Assembly: GCF_041146395.1 (NCBI RefSeq)
Contig: NC_090983.1
Location: forward strand, 64,549,501 to 64,613,500
Direction: 5' to 3'
DNA length: 64,000 bases
Source: Eulemur rufifrons
Lineage: Eukaryota; Chordata; Mammalia; Primates; Lemuridae
Positions 52,150 to 63,077 of this stretch are shown piece by piece. Every line of letters begins with the position of its first letter. The first letter of the stretch is position 1. A program made the position numbers and the translations under genes. The notes below the pieces were generated by a model, which was not told where the DNA came from, did not search any database, and saw only the letters and a program-made list of their open reading frames with translations.

Positions 52150-52560
52150 CAACCACTACTACAGCAGTTGGCTCTGGAATTAAAAAGATAAGCAAGATAC
52201 ACACCCAGATGCTCATGCAGTGTTAGTTCTAACAGTAAAGAAACTGTACATGACCCCTTTTCAAATAGAACACTACGTAACCATTGCACAAATGATTCTA
52301 TGACAAGATAGGGGAAGGTCCACAGTATAAATGATAGAGGAAGAGGACTTCTCATTGCAAATATGAAAAATGAATGTATCTACATAGACTTAGAAAAGTA
52401 GTAAATATAGGATATTAAAATATTTATCTTGGGGTGATGGGGGCATTGAGTTTTTATTTTCTATTTAACATAACTTTAATATTGTGGAATCATTATTTTA
52501 CTAATATACATCCCTTCTTTGGTGGGTTGAGAAGTGAGGTGAGGGAGAATTGTGATAAGA
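52150..52560 (+). mobile_element. Old L1 3' end fragment
   Basis: The pattern tagaacactacgtaaccatt, caagataggggaaggtccac, tatttatcttggggtgatgg and aactttaatattgtgg resembles an L1 3' UTR. It is diverged. Confidence 0.5.
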
Positions 52561-53834
52561 AGAAAAATCAAATCCAGTGGACACAAAGCTAACACATGAA
52601 TATATTGCAAATGTTGTTTATGCTATCGTCACACTGAGCACGGGATGGCAGCACCATGTAAAGGACAGGAGGAGAAATCAAATCTCAATAAACTAGTCCT
52701 GGCAGGAAGAACATCCATAGAGAGAAGCTGTAGCTCTGCCTGTTGGCTGAGTAGGACAATAGAATTTGATTAGAAAACAGGAAACGATATTGTGGGCATA
52801 AAAAATGGATAATCGTTATTGGATCCGTAGGTTGAAATTTTTTTAAAAGAAGAGACCCAGATAGTTCCTTGCATATTGTTAGTTGATGAATTTTGAAAGT
52901 AGCCAGCATTATCAGAAAGAAAGCTAATTACAGTTGCTGAGTGGACTAGTTTTCCACAACTGATGGAGAAGCATCTATCAAGGGCAGTTTGCGTTTTACA
53001 GAATGTTGATTAGGGTAAAATACTGCTTAACTAGAAATATGGGAGTTTGGAAGGAGTAGTTTCTCCAGCTGTTATCACTGTGGGCGTCTAGGGAAAGCTT
53101 GGAGAAGACCTCAGTTAGAGCACACCGAGGAAAAGGCCCATCCTGTTACAGACTGCAGGGAGCTCCAGGCCCTCTGGTAAGATAAGGGAGGAGAACTTGC
53201 AGGAGATCCAGCCCTGAGCTACAATGCTTGCTCACAGCAGGCACCGTGGAAGTGATTTTTAGTATGAATATCAAGGAAAGACATTTGAGCCCAAATTACT
53301 ATAGAGTTTGAGCTTCAGAAGATAGGTAAGGAAAGTATAAATATTTGGTGTTATAACAGTGTTAGTTATAATGGGCTGTAAGTCATCATAAGCATCACCG
53401 TATGGCTCATAGTCTCTTAGAAGGGATTGTTAGTACCATGAAATCAGGCATTTGTAAAAGATCATCCCCCTCTCAAAGCCCTGTTGAGGGCACGTTGGAG
53501 AATCCAGGAATGCTGTTACCTTAGCTGGCTCTCAGGAGATGCCAGAAAATATGTTAGGCCCTTTTGCCACTTAAAATACCTAGAAATTTCTTAAATCTTT
53601 ACATAATTTGCTTTCATGGAACAAATCTTGTAAAAAGTAAAACTTTAAGAACTTACAGGGAGAAGCTGTTTGTCATAATGTCATTCAAGTAAATGGTAAA
53701 GTGATTGTAAAAGAAATACAGCTATTTCTGCATCAAAAGTATTGTGTTTCTAGGTGGCATTTTTATTAAAAACATATATCTCTACAAACAGTACTCTGTT
53801 TCATAAGTGACTAAATGAGTTTTTATAAGGTGGG

Positions 53835-53968
53835 TACACTCTCTTCCCCAGTAAACTGCAAGCCCCAATGAGGCAAGAACCCTGTTTTGTCTACCACCGT
53901 ATCCCCAGACCTTGTGTGCCTGCCACGTAGTAGACACTCAATAAAAATTTCAACTAATAAATAGACCA
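53835..53968 (+). mobile_element. L2 3' end
   Basis: The text aactgcaagccccaatgagg, accaccgtatccccagacct and gtagacactcaataaaaatt is the L2 terminal region in order. Confidence 0.7.
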
Positions 53969-54284
53969 ACAAGAATTTTAATAGAGGAAAGAAGCTGCTA
54001 GAAATTTACATTGCTTCACATGAAATACTGGGGCACTCCTATTTCCCTGAAACGAGGAGCTAGCAACCATCTAAAAAATGTGTCATTTCTACTGGTTATA
54101 ATTCTTTAAAATAAGAAGCTTGTTCTTCTAAGATATGGCACACCTGCCAGTAGACAGACTGTTTTAAGTACTTACCTTTTTGCTTTTAGAGGGTAAAAGT
54201 ATCTTAATGACAGCACAAAATCATGTAGCAAATATAATTCATTTTTGAAAGATTCAACTACATCCTTCCATTTGTTTCATTTTG

Positions 54285-54636
54285 TTTTTTTTTTTTGTTT
54301 GTTTGTTTGTTTTTGAGACAGAGTCTCACTCTATTGCCCAGGCTAGAGTGAGTGCCGTGGCGTCAGCCTAGCTCACAGCAACCTCAAACTCCTGAGCTCA
54401 AGCGATCCTCCTGTCTCAGCCTCCCAAGTAGCTGGGACTACAGGCATGCACCACCATGCCCGGCTAATTTTTTCTATATATATTTTTAGCTGTCCATATA
54501 ATTTCTTTCTATTTTTAGTAGAGATGGGGGTCTCGCTCTTGCTCAGGCTGGTCTCGAACTCCTGAGCTCAAACGATCCGCCCACCTCGGCCTCCCAGAGT
54601 GCTAGGATTACAGGCGTGAGCTACCGCGCCCGGCCT
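54285..54636 (-). mobile_element. Strepsirrhine Alu, reverse orientation, 16-bp target duplication
   Basis: A T/GTTT-rich reversed tail leads to gagtgccgtggcgtcagcct, then tatatatttttagctgtcca and a final accgcgcccggcct. The perfect duplication catttgtttcattttg is at 54269-54284 and 54637-54652. The copy looks young. Confidence 0.96.
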
Positions 54637-55391
54637 CATTTGTTTCATTTTGAATGATATAATTGCAAACATGTTGTTACCATTTGATGTTTACCTCGTC
54701 ATTCTACATTTTTAGCAGGCTTTATTGTCACCTGAGATTTCTTTTCCTATGACAAGTCAGAGTCTAGATGAATGAAAATATATTAGAAGCACCTTATCCA
54801 CAGATAGAGGGATGCTTGGACATTCAGCAAATGTAGAGCTTCAGTGCACACCAGGGTCTTGCGACTTCACTGCTTTCATTCACACCTGCCTGCTTACGTG
54901 GCCAGGAGTGAGCTTCCAGAATGAGTCCAAGCTGGTCACTTTCTTTCTCGGAAAGAAGTTATGCTAGTGGAGGAAAATGACCTGTTCGCATCACTACCTG
55001 AGCCAATAACCTCTTTTTCAAAAAAATAAAAGTTAAATTTCCATCTTGTAGCTAGTTTTTATAAAACCCTCCAGATATAAGTGTCTTTTCACAGTGAAGA
55101 CTCACAAAGTTCCAGCACCACAGAATTTGCAATACTTTGTCTTGCCCTATGGGATTATATGGAGGCAAAAATCTTACCTCTGATGTCCCTGGATAAAACA
55201 TTCAATGCTATAAGGACCTCTCTAGGTTGGTGGAGAGTAAGGTCTTGGCTTTTCTCATCTGAGCTCTTGATTTGTCCTTAGATGTCAAGGTGAGATGTCC
55301 CCCGGCACCACACCCCATTCTAGATAGACACACGTACATGCTTATGCATTGACCCAGGAAAATGACGGGAGTTTCAGTGCGGTACTTTTTT

Positions 55392-55678
55392 GGTTTTTTT
55401 TAGAGATGGGATCTTGCTCTGTCACCCAGGCTAGATAGAGTGCAGTGGCACGATCCTAGCTCACTATAACCTCGAATTACTGGGCTCCTCCTATTTCAGC
55501 CTCCAGGGTAGCTAGGGTTGCAGGCACATGCCATAATGCCTGGCTAATTTTTTTTTTGTTTCAAGACAGGGTCTCACTATGTTGCCCAGGCTGGTCTTGA
55601 ACTCCTGGTCCTAAGCAGTCCTCCTGCCTCAGCCTCCCAAACTGCTGGGATTACAGGAGTGAGCTACTGCACCTGGCC
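55392..55678 (-). mobile_element. Alu SINE (J-like), reverse orientation
   Basis: It reads gagatgggatcttgctctgt, ggctggtcttgaactcctgg, then gctactgcacctggcc. The flanks tcagtgcggtac and tcagtgctggca look like a decayed target duplication. It lacks the strepsirrhine young-Alu changes and is the older type. Confidence 0.9.
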
Positions 55679-56984
55679 TCAGTGCTGGCATTTTAGGTAG
55701 CATTGTTTTGGTTGCCTTCAAAGGCGAGAATGACTAGTAACTTAAGGGAATTGCAGGTATAAAATAAGTCTTTACTCTCAGAAAGGTTTGACTTTTCCTC
55801 CTCCTCCTATTTGAATGCTATATTCTCTCAGCCCTAGTTTCCATCCGCCTCTTAGTGGTTCGGCTGTAGAACTAAAACTGTCCTTAGTGATTAGAAAGCC
55901 CTCTTGCCTTGTTTCATCTATTTATTTACTTTCTGTGATTATTGGTAAAGGTACAAATTCCCAAAAACTCAATACCTTTTTTTGAAAAGACGAATAGACT
56001 AGTTCATCTACAGTTTGGGACCTGGCCCCAGTCCACCTCCCATCACACCCGGTTTGCCTTAAATGGCAGTTCCTTGTTCAGGAAAGCGGGGGTTCCATCA
56101 GAAGGTAAACAAAGGGCCCTTTTGTGGATGGTAAGGCCGAGGCTCGTTGATATTCTTACCAGACACCTAACATTTTTGCTCTTAACTCCTGGTACCCATA
56201 GTACAGTTGCCATTCAGAAGTGAGCTCGTATTCCAACCCATCCCTCTGGAGTGGTACACACTGGGAAGAGAAGAAAGGAGTGCCAAACAACAGCCTAGAC
56301 AGCTCACCAAGAAGGAATTACAGTTGGGTTTTTGTTTTGTTTTGCTCTTTGGCAGAGAAGTGTTGAGAGACACTGTTGCTTCCACCCTGTCATTAGTGGG
56401 TGGGTAATGGTGATATAAAATAAGAGATGAATTAGGATAATAAGAGGCAAAGAAGAAAGGAATAAATTTTCCACAAGCAATATTTTTCTCTTCATGGCTA
56501 TTTAACTTTGAAACAGAACTTGAAAGTAGTAATCATGGTTCTATAGTAGACAAAGGGTAGAATGTGGGAACCAGACAGGAAGGTGTGATTTCCTTTATTA
56601 CATTAGCTAGAAACTTACATAAAAATGCACAACTTTTCGGGAATACTCTGCTATTTCCATTATAGAAAAGCAAAGAAAAGGAAAAGTCACACTGGTAGCC
56701 TATTGTGTTGTCTGTCACCTGTTTGGTTTTTTTGTTTGTTTGTTTGTTTTTAACTCTAACGAATATGAAGCCTTTAAAATAGCCTCTGTATCTTCTGCTT
56801 TTCTGTTTCGTTTCTCGGGTTTTCCTTTGGACTATTTTGTGAGTTGGATCCATAGTAAAGCTACACCCAGTGGGATGATGAAAGACACAGGAAAACCTTT
56901 ACGTAGCTTTCTCACCACAGCTCTCCCTGCTGCTGTATCCCAAAAATAAACAAATGAGACCTATTTATATTCACTCATTGATTC

Positions 56985-57135
56985 CACCAAGGTGTAATAA
57001 GCACCTATAAAGTGCCAACACTTAGGTACTGAGAATACAGTGATGAAAGAAACTGACAATGGCACAGTCCCCGTGGGATTGACATTCTAGAAGGAGTAAA
57101 CAGACACCAAACCAGTAACTACACTCAAATTGTTA
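56985..57135 (-). mobile_element. L2 3' end, reverse orientation
   Basis: The text taataagcacctataaagtg, gaatacagtgatgaaagaaa and gacattctagaaggagtaaa is the reversed L2 terminus. Confidence 0.65.
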
Positions 57136-57579
57136 CAAATGCTATGGATAAAAATATGATGTGAGAGCTATATAAAGGGGGTTTGTTTTCTACTGGGAGA
57201 AGTGAAAGATCTCTCTAAAGAATTATAAAGATAAGTTTGGGAACATTTAATGTTGGGGGAGGGGAGGATGGCACTGTCCTATTTGCATTTGAAGATTATT
57301 TTCGTGATGGTCCAGAGGGGAATTGGAGAGGGCCCCCAACAAAAAGTGTATCTGCACCTAAAGAAGCGCAGAGTTGAAGCTGAAGATTCCACTGCTTCTC
57401 CAGAATGGTCCTTTAAATGTTTTCATTACATTCTCATTTGGAAATAATAATTAACATGTTATTCTGTACTGTGTTTTTCACCAGTGGATAATTTTATAAG
57501 GTTCTGAGTAAGCTTTTGCTTTAAAGTCTTCTATGAATTCCCTTAAAGCACCAGTATTGCTCCTATTAAAGAAATTCAG

Positions 57580-57900
57580 GGCCGGGCGCGGTGGCTCACG
57601 CCTGTAATCCTAGCACTCTGGGAGGCCAAGGCGGGTGGATCACTCGAGGTCAGGAGTTCGAGACCAGCCTGAGCAAGAGCGAGACCCCGTCTCTACTAAA
57701 AATAGAAAGACATTATATGGACAACTAAAATTCTATATAGAAAAAATTAGCCGGGCATAGTGGCGCATGCCTGTAGTCCCAGCTACTCGGGAGGCTGAGG
57801 CAGTAGGATCGCTTAAGCCGAGGAGTCTGAGGTTGCTGTGAGCTAGGCTGACGCCACGGCACTCACTCTAGCCTGGGCAACAAAGTGAGACTCTGTCTCA

Positions 57901-57931
<31 letters not shown>

Positions 57932-57950
57932 GGACATTTAAAAAAAAAAA
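57580..57950 (+). mobile_element. Strepsirrhine Alu just upstream of exon e, 12-bp target duplication
   Basis: A full-length Alu runs from gggccgggcgcggtggctca to an (AAAT)n and poly(A) tail. Diagnostic right-arm text is gctgacgccacggcactcac. The duplication aaagaaattcag is perfect at 57568-57579 and 57951-57962. The element ends 78 bp before the 3' splice site of exon e. Confidence 0.95.
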
Positions 57951-58028
57951 AAAGAAATTCAGTTACAATTTTGTCATCTGCACACACACATAACTGTGAC
58001 TTCATATGATTTTTCCCCATTTACTCAG

Positions 58029-58144
58029 TTCCTACAGAACCTTTATTGTGTAAGTTTGCGGATGGAGGACAGAAGAAGAGACAGAACCCAAACAAATATA
58101 TCCCTAATGGAAGGCCATGGCACAGAGAAGGAGAGGTGAGACTT
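58029..58144 (+). CDS. RBMS1: RBMS1 coding exon e (RRM2 end and basic linker, alternative donor)
   Basis: The exon opens after tttactcag at 58028 with two bases that complete a Val codon, then encodes [18 protein letters not shown] and [17 protein letters not shown]. The basic GGQKKRQN stretch follows RRM2 and is conserved in the family. Two donors are possible. The proximal one, gag|gtgaga, would end the exon at 58135 (107 bp). The distal one, ctt|gtaagt, ends it at 58144 (116 bp) and adds exactly three codons, Val-Arg-Leu. Both keep the frame into exon f. I give the longer form because its donor is the better consensus match and I remember a VRL-containing human isoform. The codon at the exon start is Val (gtt), where I remember Ala in human. 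Confidence 0.94.
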
Positions 58145-59039
58145 GTAAGTCCTTTCTTGAAAATTTAGTGGGGACATGTAACCGTGAAAGCGCCACATGA
58201 AAAGCTCCGCAAAAGGCGTCTTGACTTGGCCTCTGCACATCTGAAATAGGTGCCAGGATTAAACCTTCCTGCTATACATTATAATTCGAGTGACATCAAA
58301 TTAAAACTCTTCCCAGTATGTATGGGAAATAATGATTCTCCATATGAACAGGTAGTTGGTAGAAACAGCTATGTTTACTGGCTAGCTACACATAAAGTAA
58401 AAGAGCATTCTAAACAGAAATACACAAGTGTTTTGGAGGGTTTTTTTAATGTTACAGGTTTCTTAAAGGGGTTTACGTTTTTAATATTCAAAGATTATCA
58501 TAAACATTATTAGAATACATAGTATATTTATCATTAAGTTGGGTGTTTTTATTTATTTATTTTGGTTCAATATTTTGAATAGTTTTCTTTATTTAAAGAA
58601 AACCCTCAATTTTTAAATAAAATGTTGGGCCTCCATTTCCCCATATTTATTTTCCATGAATTGTTATTTAAGAAACAATAATAGCATACTGGTCCAAGAA
58701 TGTCTGGGGAAAACGTTCTTGAATAGGCACTGTCCAGTGATAACCACTGGCCACATGTGGCTACCTGAGCACTTGAAAGGTAGTTAGTATCCTGGAGGGA
58801 TTGAATTTTTCATCTCATTTTAAATATTTGCATGCGGCCAATGGCTACCATATGGGACAGCACAGGTCTAAAGCCTAATTCTCATATTTAGTTTATGGTG
58901 TACTTGACTAACAGAAACTCCCAGTTTTATCAAATGCTACTAACCTAGAACTGTCTTATGCTGCTATGACTCTAAGAAATGGAATTTTTAAATTGTGCCT
59001 TTCTGGAGGAATGTTTATATTCCTTTCTCTTTCCCATAG
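58145..59039 (+). other. RBMS1 intron between exons e and f
   Basis: The intron is 895 bp from the distal donor (904 bp from the proximal one). It contains a short DNA-transposon relic at 58727-58864 and otherwise AT-rich unique sequence. Confidence 0.75.
58727..58864. mobile_element. Short DNA transposon relic, same family as 8022-8325
   Basis: The ends gcactgtccagtgataacca and taccatatgggacagcac are inverted. The interior has ggccacatgtggctacctga and agcacttgaaaggtagtt. It is internally deleted compared with the longer relative. Confidence 0.6.
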
Positions 59040-59089
59040 GCCGGAATGACACTTACTTATGACCCAACTACAGCTGCTATACAGAACGG
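59040..59089 (+). CDS. RBMS1: RBMS1 coding exon f (C-terminal region)
   Basis: This 50-bp exon lies between ttcccatag and a gtatgt donor at 59090. It encodes AGMTLTYDPTTAAIQN and the first two bases of a Gly codon. The segment belongs to the poorly structured region after RRM2. The AGMTLTYDP motif is conserved across RBMS proteins. The intron to the next exon is only 126 bp, much shorter than the others, so exons f and g are probably recognised together. Confidence 0.94.
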
Positions 59090-59215
59090 GTATGTCATTA
59101 AGGAAAATGCATAATGGCCTGAGGGAAAATGTGAAGGTGGAAAATCTCAGACATTTGTTCCATGAATTATTCTATTTAAAGGATTACTTAATAAAGGCTT
59201 TTGTGTTTGTTCTAG

Positions 59216-59309
59216 ATTTTATCCTTCACCATACAGTATTGCTACAAACCGAATGATCACTCAAACTTCTATTACACCCTATATTGCATCTCCTGTATCT
59301 GCCTACCAG
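59216..59309 (+). CDS. RBMS1: RBMS1 coding exon g (C-terminal Ser/Thr/Tyr-rich region)
   Basis: This 94-bp exon has a tgtttgttctag acceptor and a gtttgt donor at 59310. It finishes a Gly codon and encodes 31 residues, [19 protein letters not shown] followed by [12 protein letters not shown]. The segment is rich in Ser, Thr, Pro and Tyr, as expected for the disordered tail of RBMS proteins. It ends on a codon boundary. The donor gtttgt lacks the usual purine at +3 and is one of the weaker splice sites here. Confidence 0.94.
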
Positions 59310-60189
59310 GTTTGTACCTTTAGGATTTGTCAGCAGTATGACAACTTGCGGACCATGAATCTCTGCTACATTTTTATGTGTCTTAAAATTTTGAACGTTT
59401 ATAATGAAATTTAAGTCAAATGTTATGCAGCTTGGATACCCAGTTTAGAATAAGCTGCTTTTTATTTGGCAGAGTGATTTTACTTTTATGTATAGGAGAA
59501 TGTAAAGCAAAGGGAAATGGCTGTCAGTTGTCAGTCCTCGGAATGATAGCATTTTAGAATTGGGATGAACCCAAACACTTCCTTCACCAGCGGGCCCTGC
59601 TTTTGGACACCCTGTGTGCCAAAAACTGAAACTTAAGTTAACTGCCATTAGGTAAAATACAGAGTCGGTGTGTACTCTTGCTTTTTATCAGCAGGAACTA
59701 ATAAAAGAACCAGTAAACATGCTAATACACAAAGGTGTGTCTCTCTTAGGTAGCGTTAAATGAGCAGTGCAGATGACATTTGAGGCAATAAAGAAAGGAA
59801 GAAAAAAGTGACTTCCTATTTAGGTTATTTTTTTGAAGGGGCTTTACCTTAAAATAAATTCCCAACTTAAAAACAAAATCTCATTAAGCACCTTGTAATA
59901 ATATTGACTTGATTTGATTGCAGGGTGAGCTTCTGTTCTTCATGAACGCAGTGGTATACATGCATTTCCCCTCCTGTATCAGAGTACCTCTAACATGGTT
60001 ACTGCCGTGGTCTGGACCAGGAACATTATAATGGAGTTCCACTATAGACATGCGGAAGTAGAGTCCTCTTTTGTTGACTGTTGGAATCCTGTGTGGCTAA
60101 ACAAAATTTTTGTATATTCTTGTTTTTAAAACAATTGAATTAAATGTTGTAATCCTGATTTCTGGGGTTAGGGGACTACAATATGTAAT

Positions 60190-60380
60190 CTAATAGCTGT
60201 GTTATTTTACTGCTGTAAACCTCAATTTCCTCATCTTTAAAATGGGGATAATAATAGTTTCTATCTCATAGGTTTGAGAAAAGTTATAAGAACTAAGTGA
60301 GACTACGTGTGTAAAGAGCTCAGCACAGTACCTGGCAAATTCATTAGCACTTAATAAATGTGAGCTATGATTATCATCAT
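60190..60380 (+). mobile_element. MIR SINE
   Basis: The sequence caatttcctcatctttaaaa, tggggataataatagtttct, gctcagcacagtacctggc and taataaatgtgagctatgat is a nearly complete MIR. Confidence 0.9.
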
Positions 60381-62424
60381 TAATATGCAGGATTAGTTGG
60401 CTCATAATAGAAGTATATTAATTATACTTTTAAAATAATGGATTGGTCAACATAAGCAATATCATAAAGCTGGTTCTATCTAAAAATATAAAAATGGCTT
60501 TAAATAACAGAAGTGATTAGATGTGCTAAAACTGAAATTTTAAAGTAGCATTCACAGCCTTCCTCAGCTTTTAGGTTTTTTAGTCCTCCTTTCCCTGAGT
60601 TGCCACTCATTTTCTTTATTCTCTCTGGGTTGTTATGTCGCTTACTCTGTTGCTTCAGTCTGCTGGATGTAGTAGTCACTAATTTAATGCCTCCTCAATT
60701 GTTTTGGACTTTCCTTGCCTGTATAAGATTCAGTGAGATCTGCTCTAGTGCATTTTCCCTATTAACAATTCCTGTGTCTGCTATTAATAGGTAGTCTTCT
60801 CTCTTAACTACCTGAACTTGGAAACCTCTGTCATTTATATGTCACCAAAAATAGGGCAAGTGTAAGCTTGTTCTCAGGCAAATGAAAGATTGTACATATT
60901 AATTTGCATTCATGTTGGCATAGATATTACAGCTCTTAAAGCATTGCTCCACCACCTCTTTTTCCTTCTTTAATATAAAAGCAATGTGCATTTTGATCAC
61001 AGAATCATTTCATAGAATAAAAAATTAGGAGACCAGTGTTGGTAATAGATTTGATACGGCTAAGTGGAAGGAAACAACATATTATTTCAAAGGCCTGATT
61101 TCCTCTCCTGGGCATTCTTTATTTCTCTGAGATACAGGTAGAATTTTAGTCCATCAGCCTGACGCTCATGCTGTAGCCTCTCGAGCTGTTTCTTAACCCC
61201 ATATGTTCAAAAACCCAGTAGGCTCATTGAATGGGCTTTAAGTGATCTGTGATCCCCTTAAGTTGTTTGCACAGTGTTGCTTGCTTGTGTATGTGCAATT
61301 AGTTGAGGGTGGGAGGAAAGGGTTTATTTCTTTCATCAGGTTTTCAAAGGAATCCATGACCCTAGAGAGGTTAAGAACCAATGTTAAAGAGTTTACAGAA
61401 CATAGATTATTATTCCCATTTTATAATTAGGGAAAATTGAGGACTAGAAATTGATAGCAGCTGATTTGCTGCTTAAAAAAAAATTGGATTAGATGTCATA
61501 GCTCCCTGACCCCGTAATGCTGTAAGCTATTTTAGATTATTAAGGCCACTGAAGCATATAAAAATGGGAACATCTAGCCCACATTGGGGTCTGTAGGGAG
61601 CTGCTCACCTCCCTGTGATTTATCCTGTGAGGGTCCTGCACTAAACCACCCTATGCTCATGCAATTGGATTTGAGAAATTGGCATCTGCAGGAAACCACC
61701 AATACCCCAGTGGGGAAAGGCTGCAGTCCAGATAACTGAAATGTTAACAAGGCAGAAGCACTTAACTTTGGTCTGCCTTAGGTGGCAAAGGAAACCAGAG
61801 AAAACAAGTATCGGGGCTCTGCTATCAAGGTAAATCACAATACATTCTTCCCCCATGACTCTTCCCCATGTCCTCTCTATAGACTCTCTGAAGTTAACAA
61901 CAGGGGATAAAATACAAGAGGGTTTTGTTGTTAAGAATTAGAAACTGAAACTCCTTTTAAAATTACATAGACTCTGGAAAGCTCTGGGCATCAAGAAATG
62001 GACTGATAAGTTTTTCTCTTAAGTGGCAGACTACACATGCTTTCTCTCCTGCCACGACACCTGACTCTCACGTCTTATTTCTCATTCCAGAGGGTTTGCT
62101 GTGTGGATGCCCTTTTGACTGTAGATGTCAAAATCTAGTTACTAAAGTTTAATTTCCTAAATCTGAATTTCAGATTTTTATTTTCCACACTAACTAGAAA
62201 TTGTTGACTACCGTACAAGATTTCTAAAACCTAACATTCTAGGTATCAAAGAGAGATTGAATTTGGTTATTCTTGTTAAATAAGTACATAGTAATACTTT
62301 AAGGGTTAGCATCTAATAAGATGTGCTAGAATTCTCATTCATCTGTGTTCCTAAAGTACCTAGTTCATACCTTGACTGTAATACATTTCACTAATTTATT
62401 TGAGTTGTTTCTATGTTTATCTCC

Positions 62425-62512
62425 CTTGCTTAGACAGTAAATTTCTTGAGGGTGGGGCCCATGTCTTATTCTCCTTTTTCTCTTTGGTGCCTAAAACTCA
62501 ATAAATACTTCT
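62425..62512 (+). mobile_element. L2 3' end
   Basis: The text taaatttcttgagggtgggg, then cccatgtcttattctc and aaaactcaataaatacttct, is a typical L2 terminus. Confidence 0.7.
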
Positions 62513-62732
62513 TGAGTGGGCAAATAGAAATTGTTTCTAAATAATCATTTCATCCCATTCAGAGTGACCAGTTTGCCAAGAACTCTAACTGCCTTAATCT
62601 TTTTAATCATTGATAGTATTGTTTCCTTATTTTCTTTCTGTAGATTTTTAGCATGATTAAAAAGAGTTCTAGAGAAATAGGTAAGCATTACAATGGAAAT
62701 CAATATTTCTTTCCACGTCCTCCCTTTTCTAG

Positions 62733-62783
62733 GTGCAAAGTCCTTCTTGGATGCAACCTCAACCATATATCCTACAGCACCCT
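62733..62783 (+). CDS. RBMS1: RBMS1 coding exon h (C-terminal Pro/Gln-rich segment)
   Basis: This 51-bp exon lies after tcccttttctag and before a perfect gtaagt donor at 62784. It encodes 17 whole codons, VQSPSWMQPQPYILQHP. The motif QPYILQHP separates RBMS1 from RBMS3. The exon starts and ends on codon boundaries and its length is divisible by three, so skipping it would keep the reading frame. The exon expected next (beginning Gly-Ala-Val-Leu-Thr in the human protein as I remember it) is not visible before position 64000. Confidence 0.94.
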
Positions 62784-62861
62784 GTAAGTTTTTCCTCTTA
62801 ATGTCTTTGTATTTTACAAGTAAGCTATGTATGTATATTCTCTGGGTTAAAACCATTCGCC

Positions 62862-63077
62862 TCCACTAGCCTTCGGGTGAGGCGTGCATTAGCACGCTTA
62901 TGTAACCGTGATGTCACCTTCTATGTAAAACCCATGTGATCATGCTTTTGCTTGGCATATTGCCACTATTTTTCCGAGCCATATATAAATGCTTTCCATA
63001 TTCTCACTGCTGCTGCATCACCCCAACAATAAAGAGTATGTCTCATCTAAAAAAAAATAAAATAAAATAAAAAAAAA
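62862..63077 (+). mobile_element. Poly(A)-tailed retroposed copy of an LTR-like (U3-R) RNA
   Basis: The 14-bp duplication taaaaccattcgcc is perfect at 62848-62861 and 63078-63091. Between the copies lies a 187-bp body, then an A-rich tail from 63049. The body has a TATA box (tataaa at 62984-62989), then a polyadenylation signal (aataaa at 63028-63033) 15 bp before the tail. A TATA box shortly before a poly(A) signal and cleavage site is the layout of U3-R at the end of a retroviral transcript. I therefore infer L1-mediated retroposition of a 5'-truncated transcript ending in an LTR. The body is CpG-rich, which fits a recent origin. I do not recognise the family. A non-LTR gene 3' end is the alternative. 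It encodes no protein. Confidence 0.65.

Larger units (their letters stand above)
43746..58028 (+). other. RBMS1 intron between exons d and e
   Basis: This 14.3-kb intron begins with a ~3-kb nest of L2, L1 and MLT1 sequence. Further on it has a MIR, an L1 3' fragment, L2 ends and three Alus. The block 47.3-51.9 kb is largely repeat-free and relatively rich in CpG near 50.4-51.0 kb. ORFs in that block (for example 50710-50970) show no family resemblance and are taken as chance. Confidence 0.75.
59310..62732 (+). other. RBMS1 intron between exons g and h
   Basis: This 3.4-kb intron has a MIR near 60.19-60.38 kb and an L2 3' end near 62.43-62.51 kb. The remainder is unique sequence with no recognised feature. 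Confidence 0.75.

Noticed and set aside
62545..62856. 103-codon frame on the - strand overlapping exon h
   Set aside because: It is a shadow antisense to the real RBMS1 exon.
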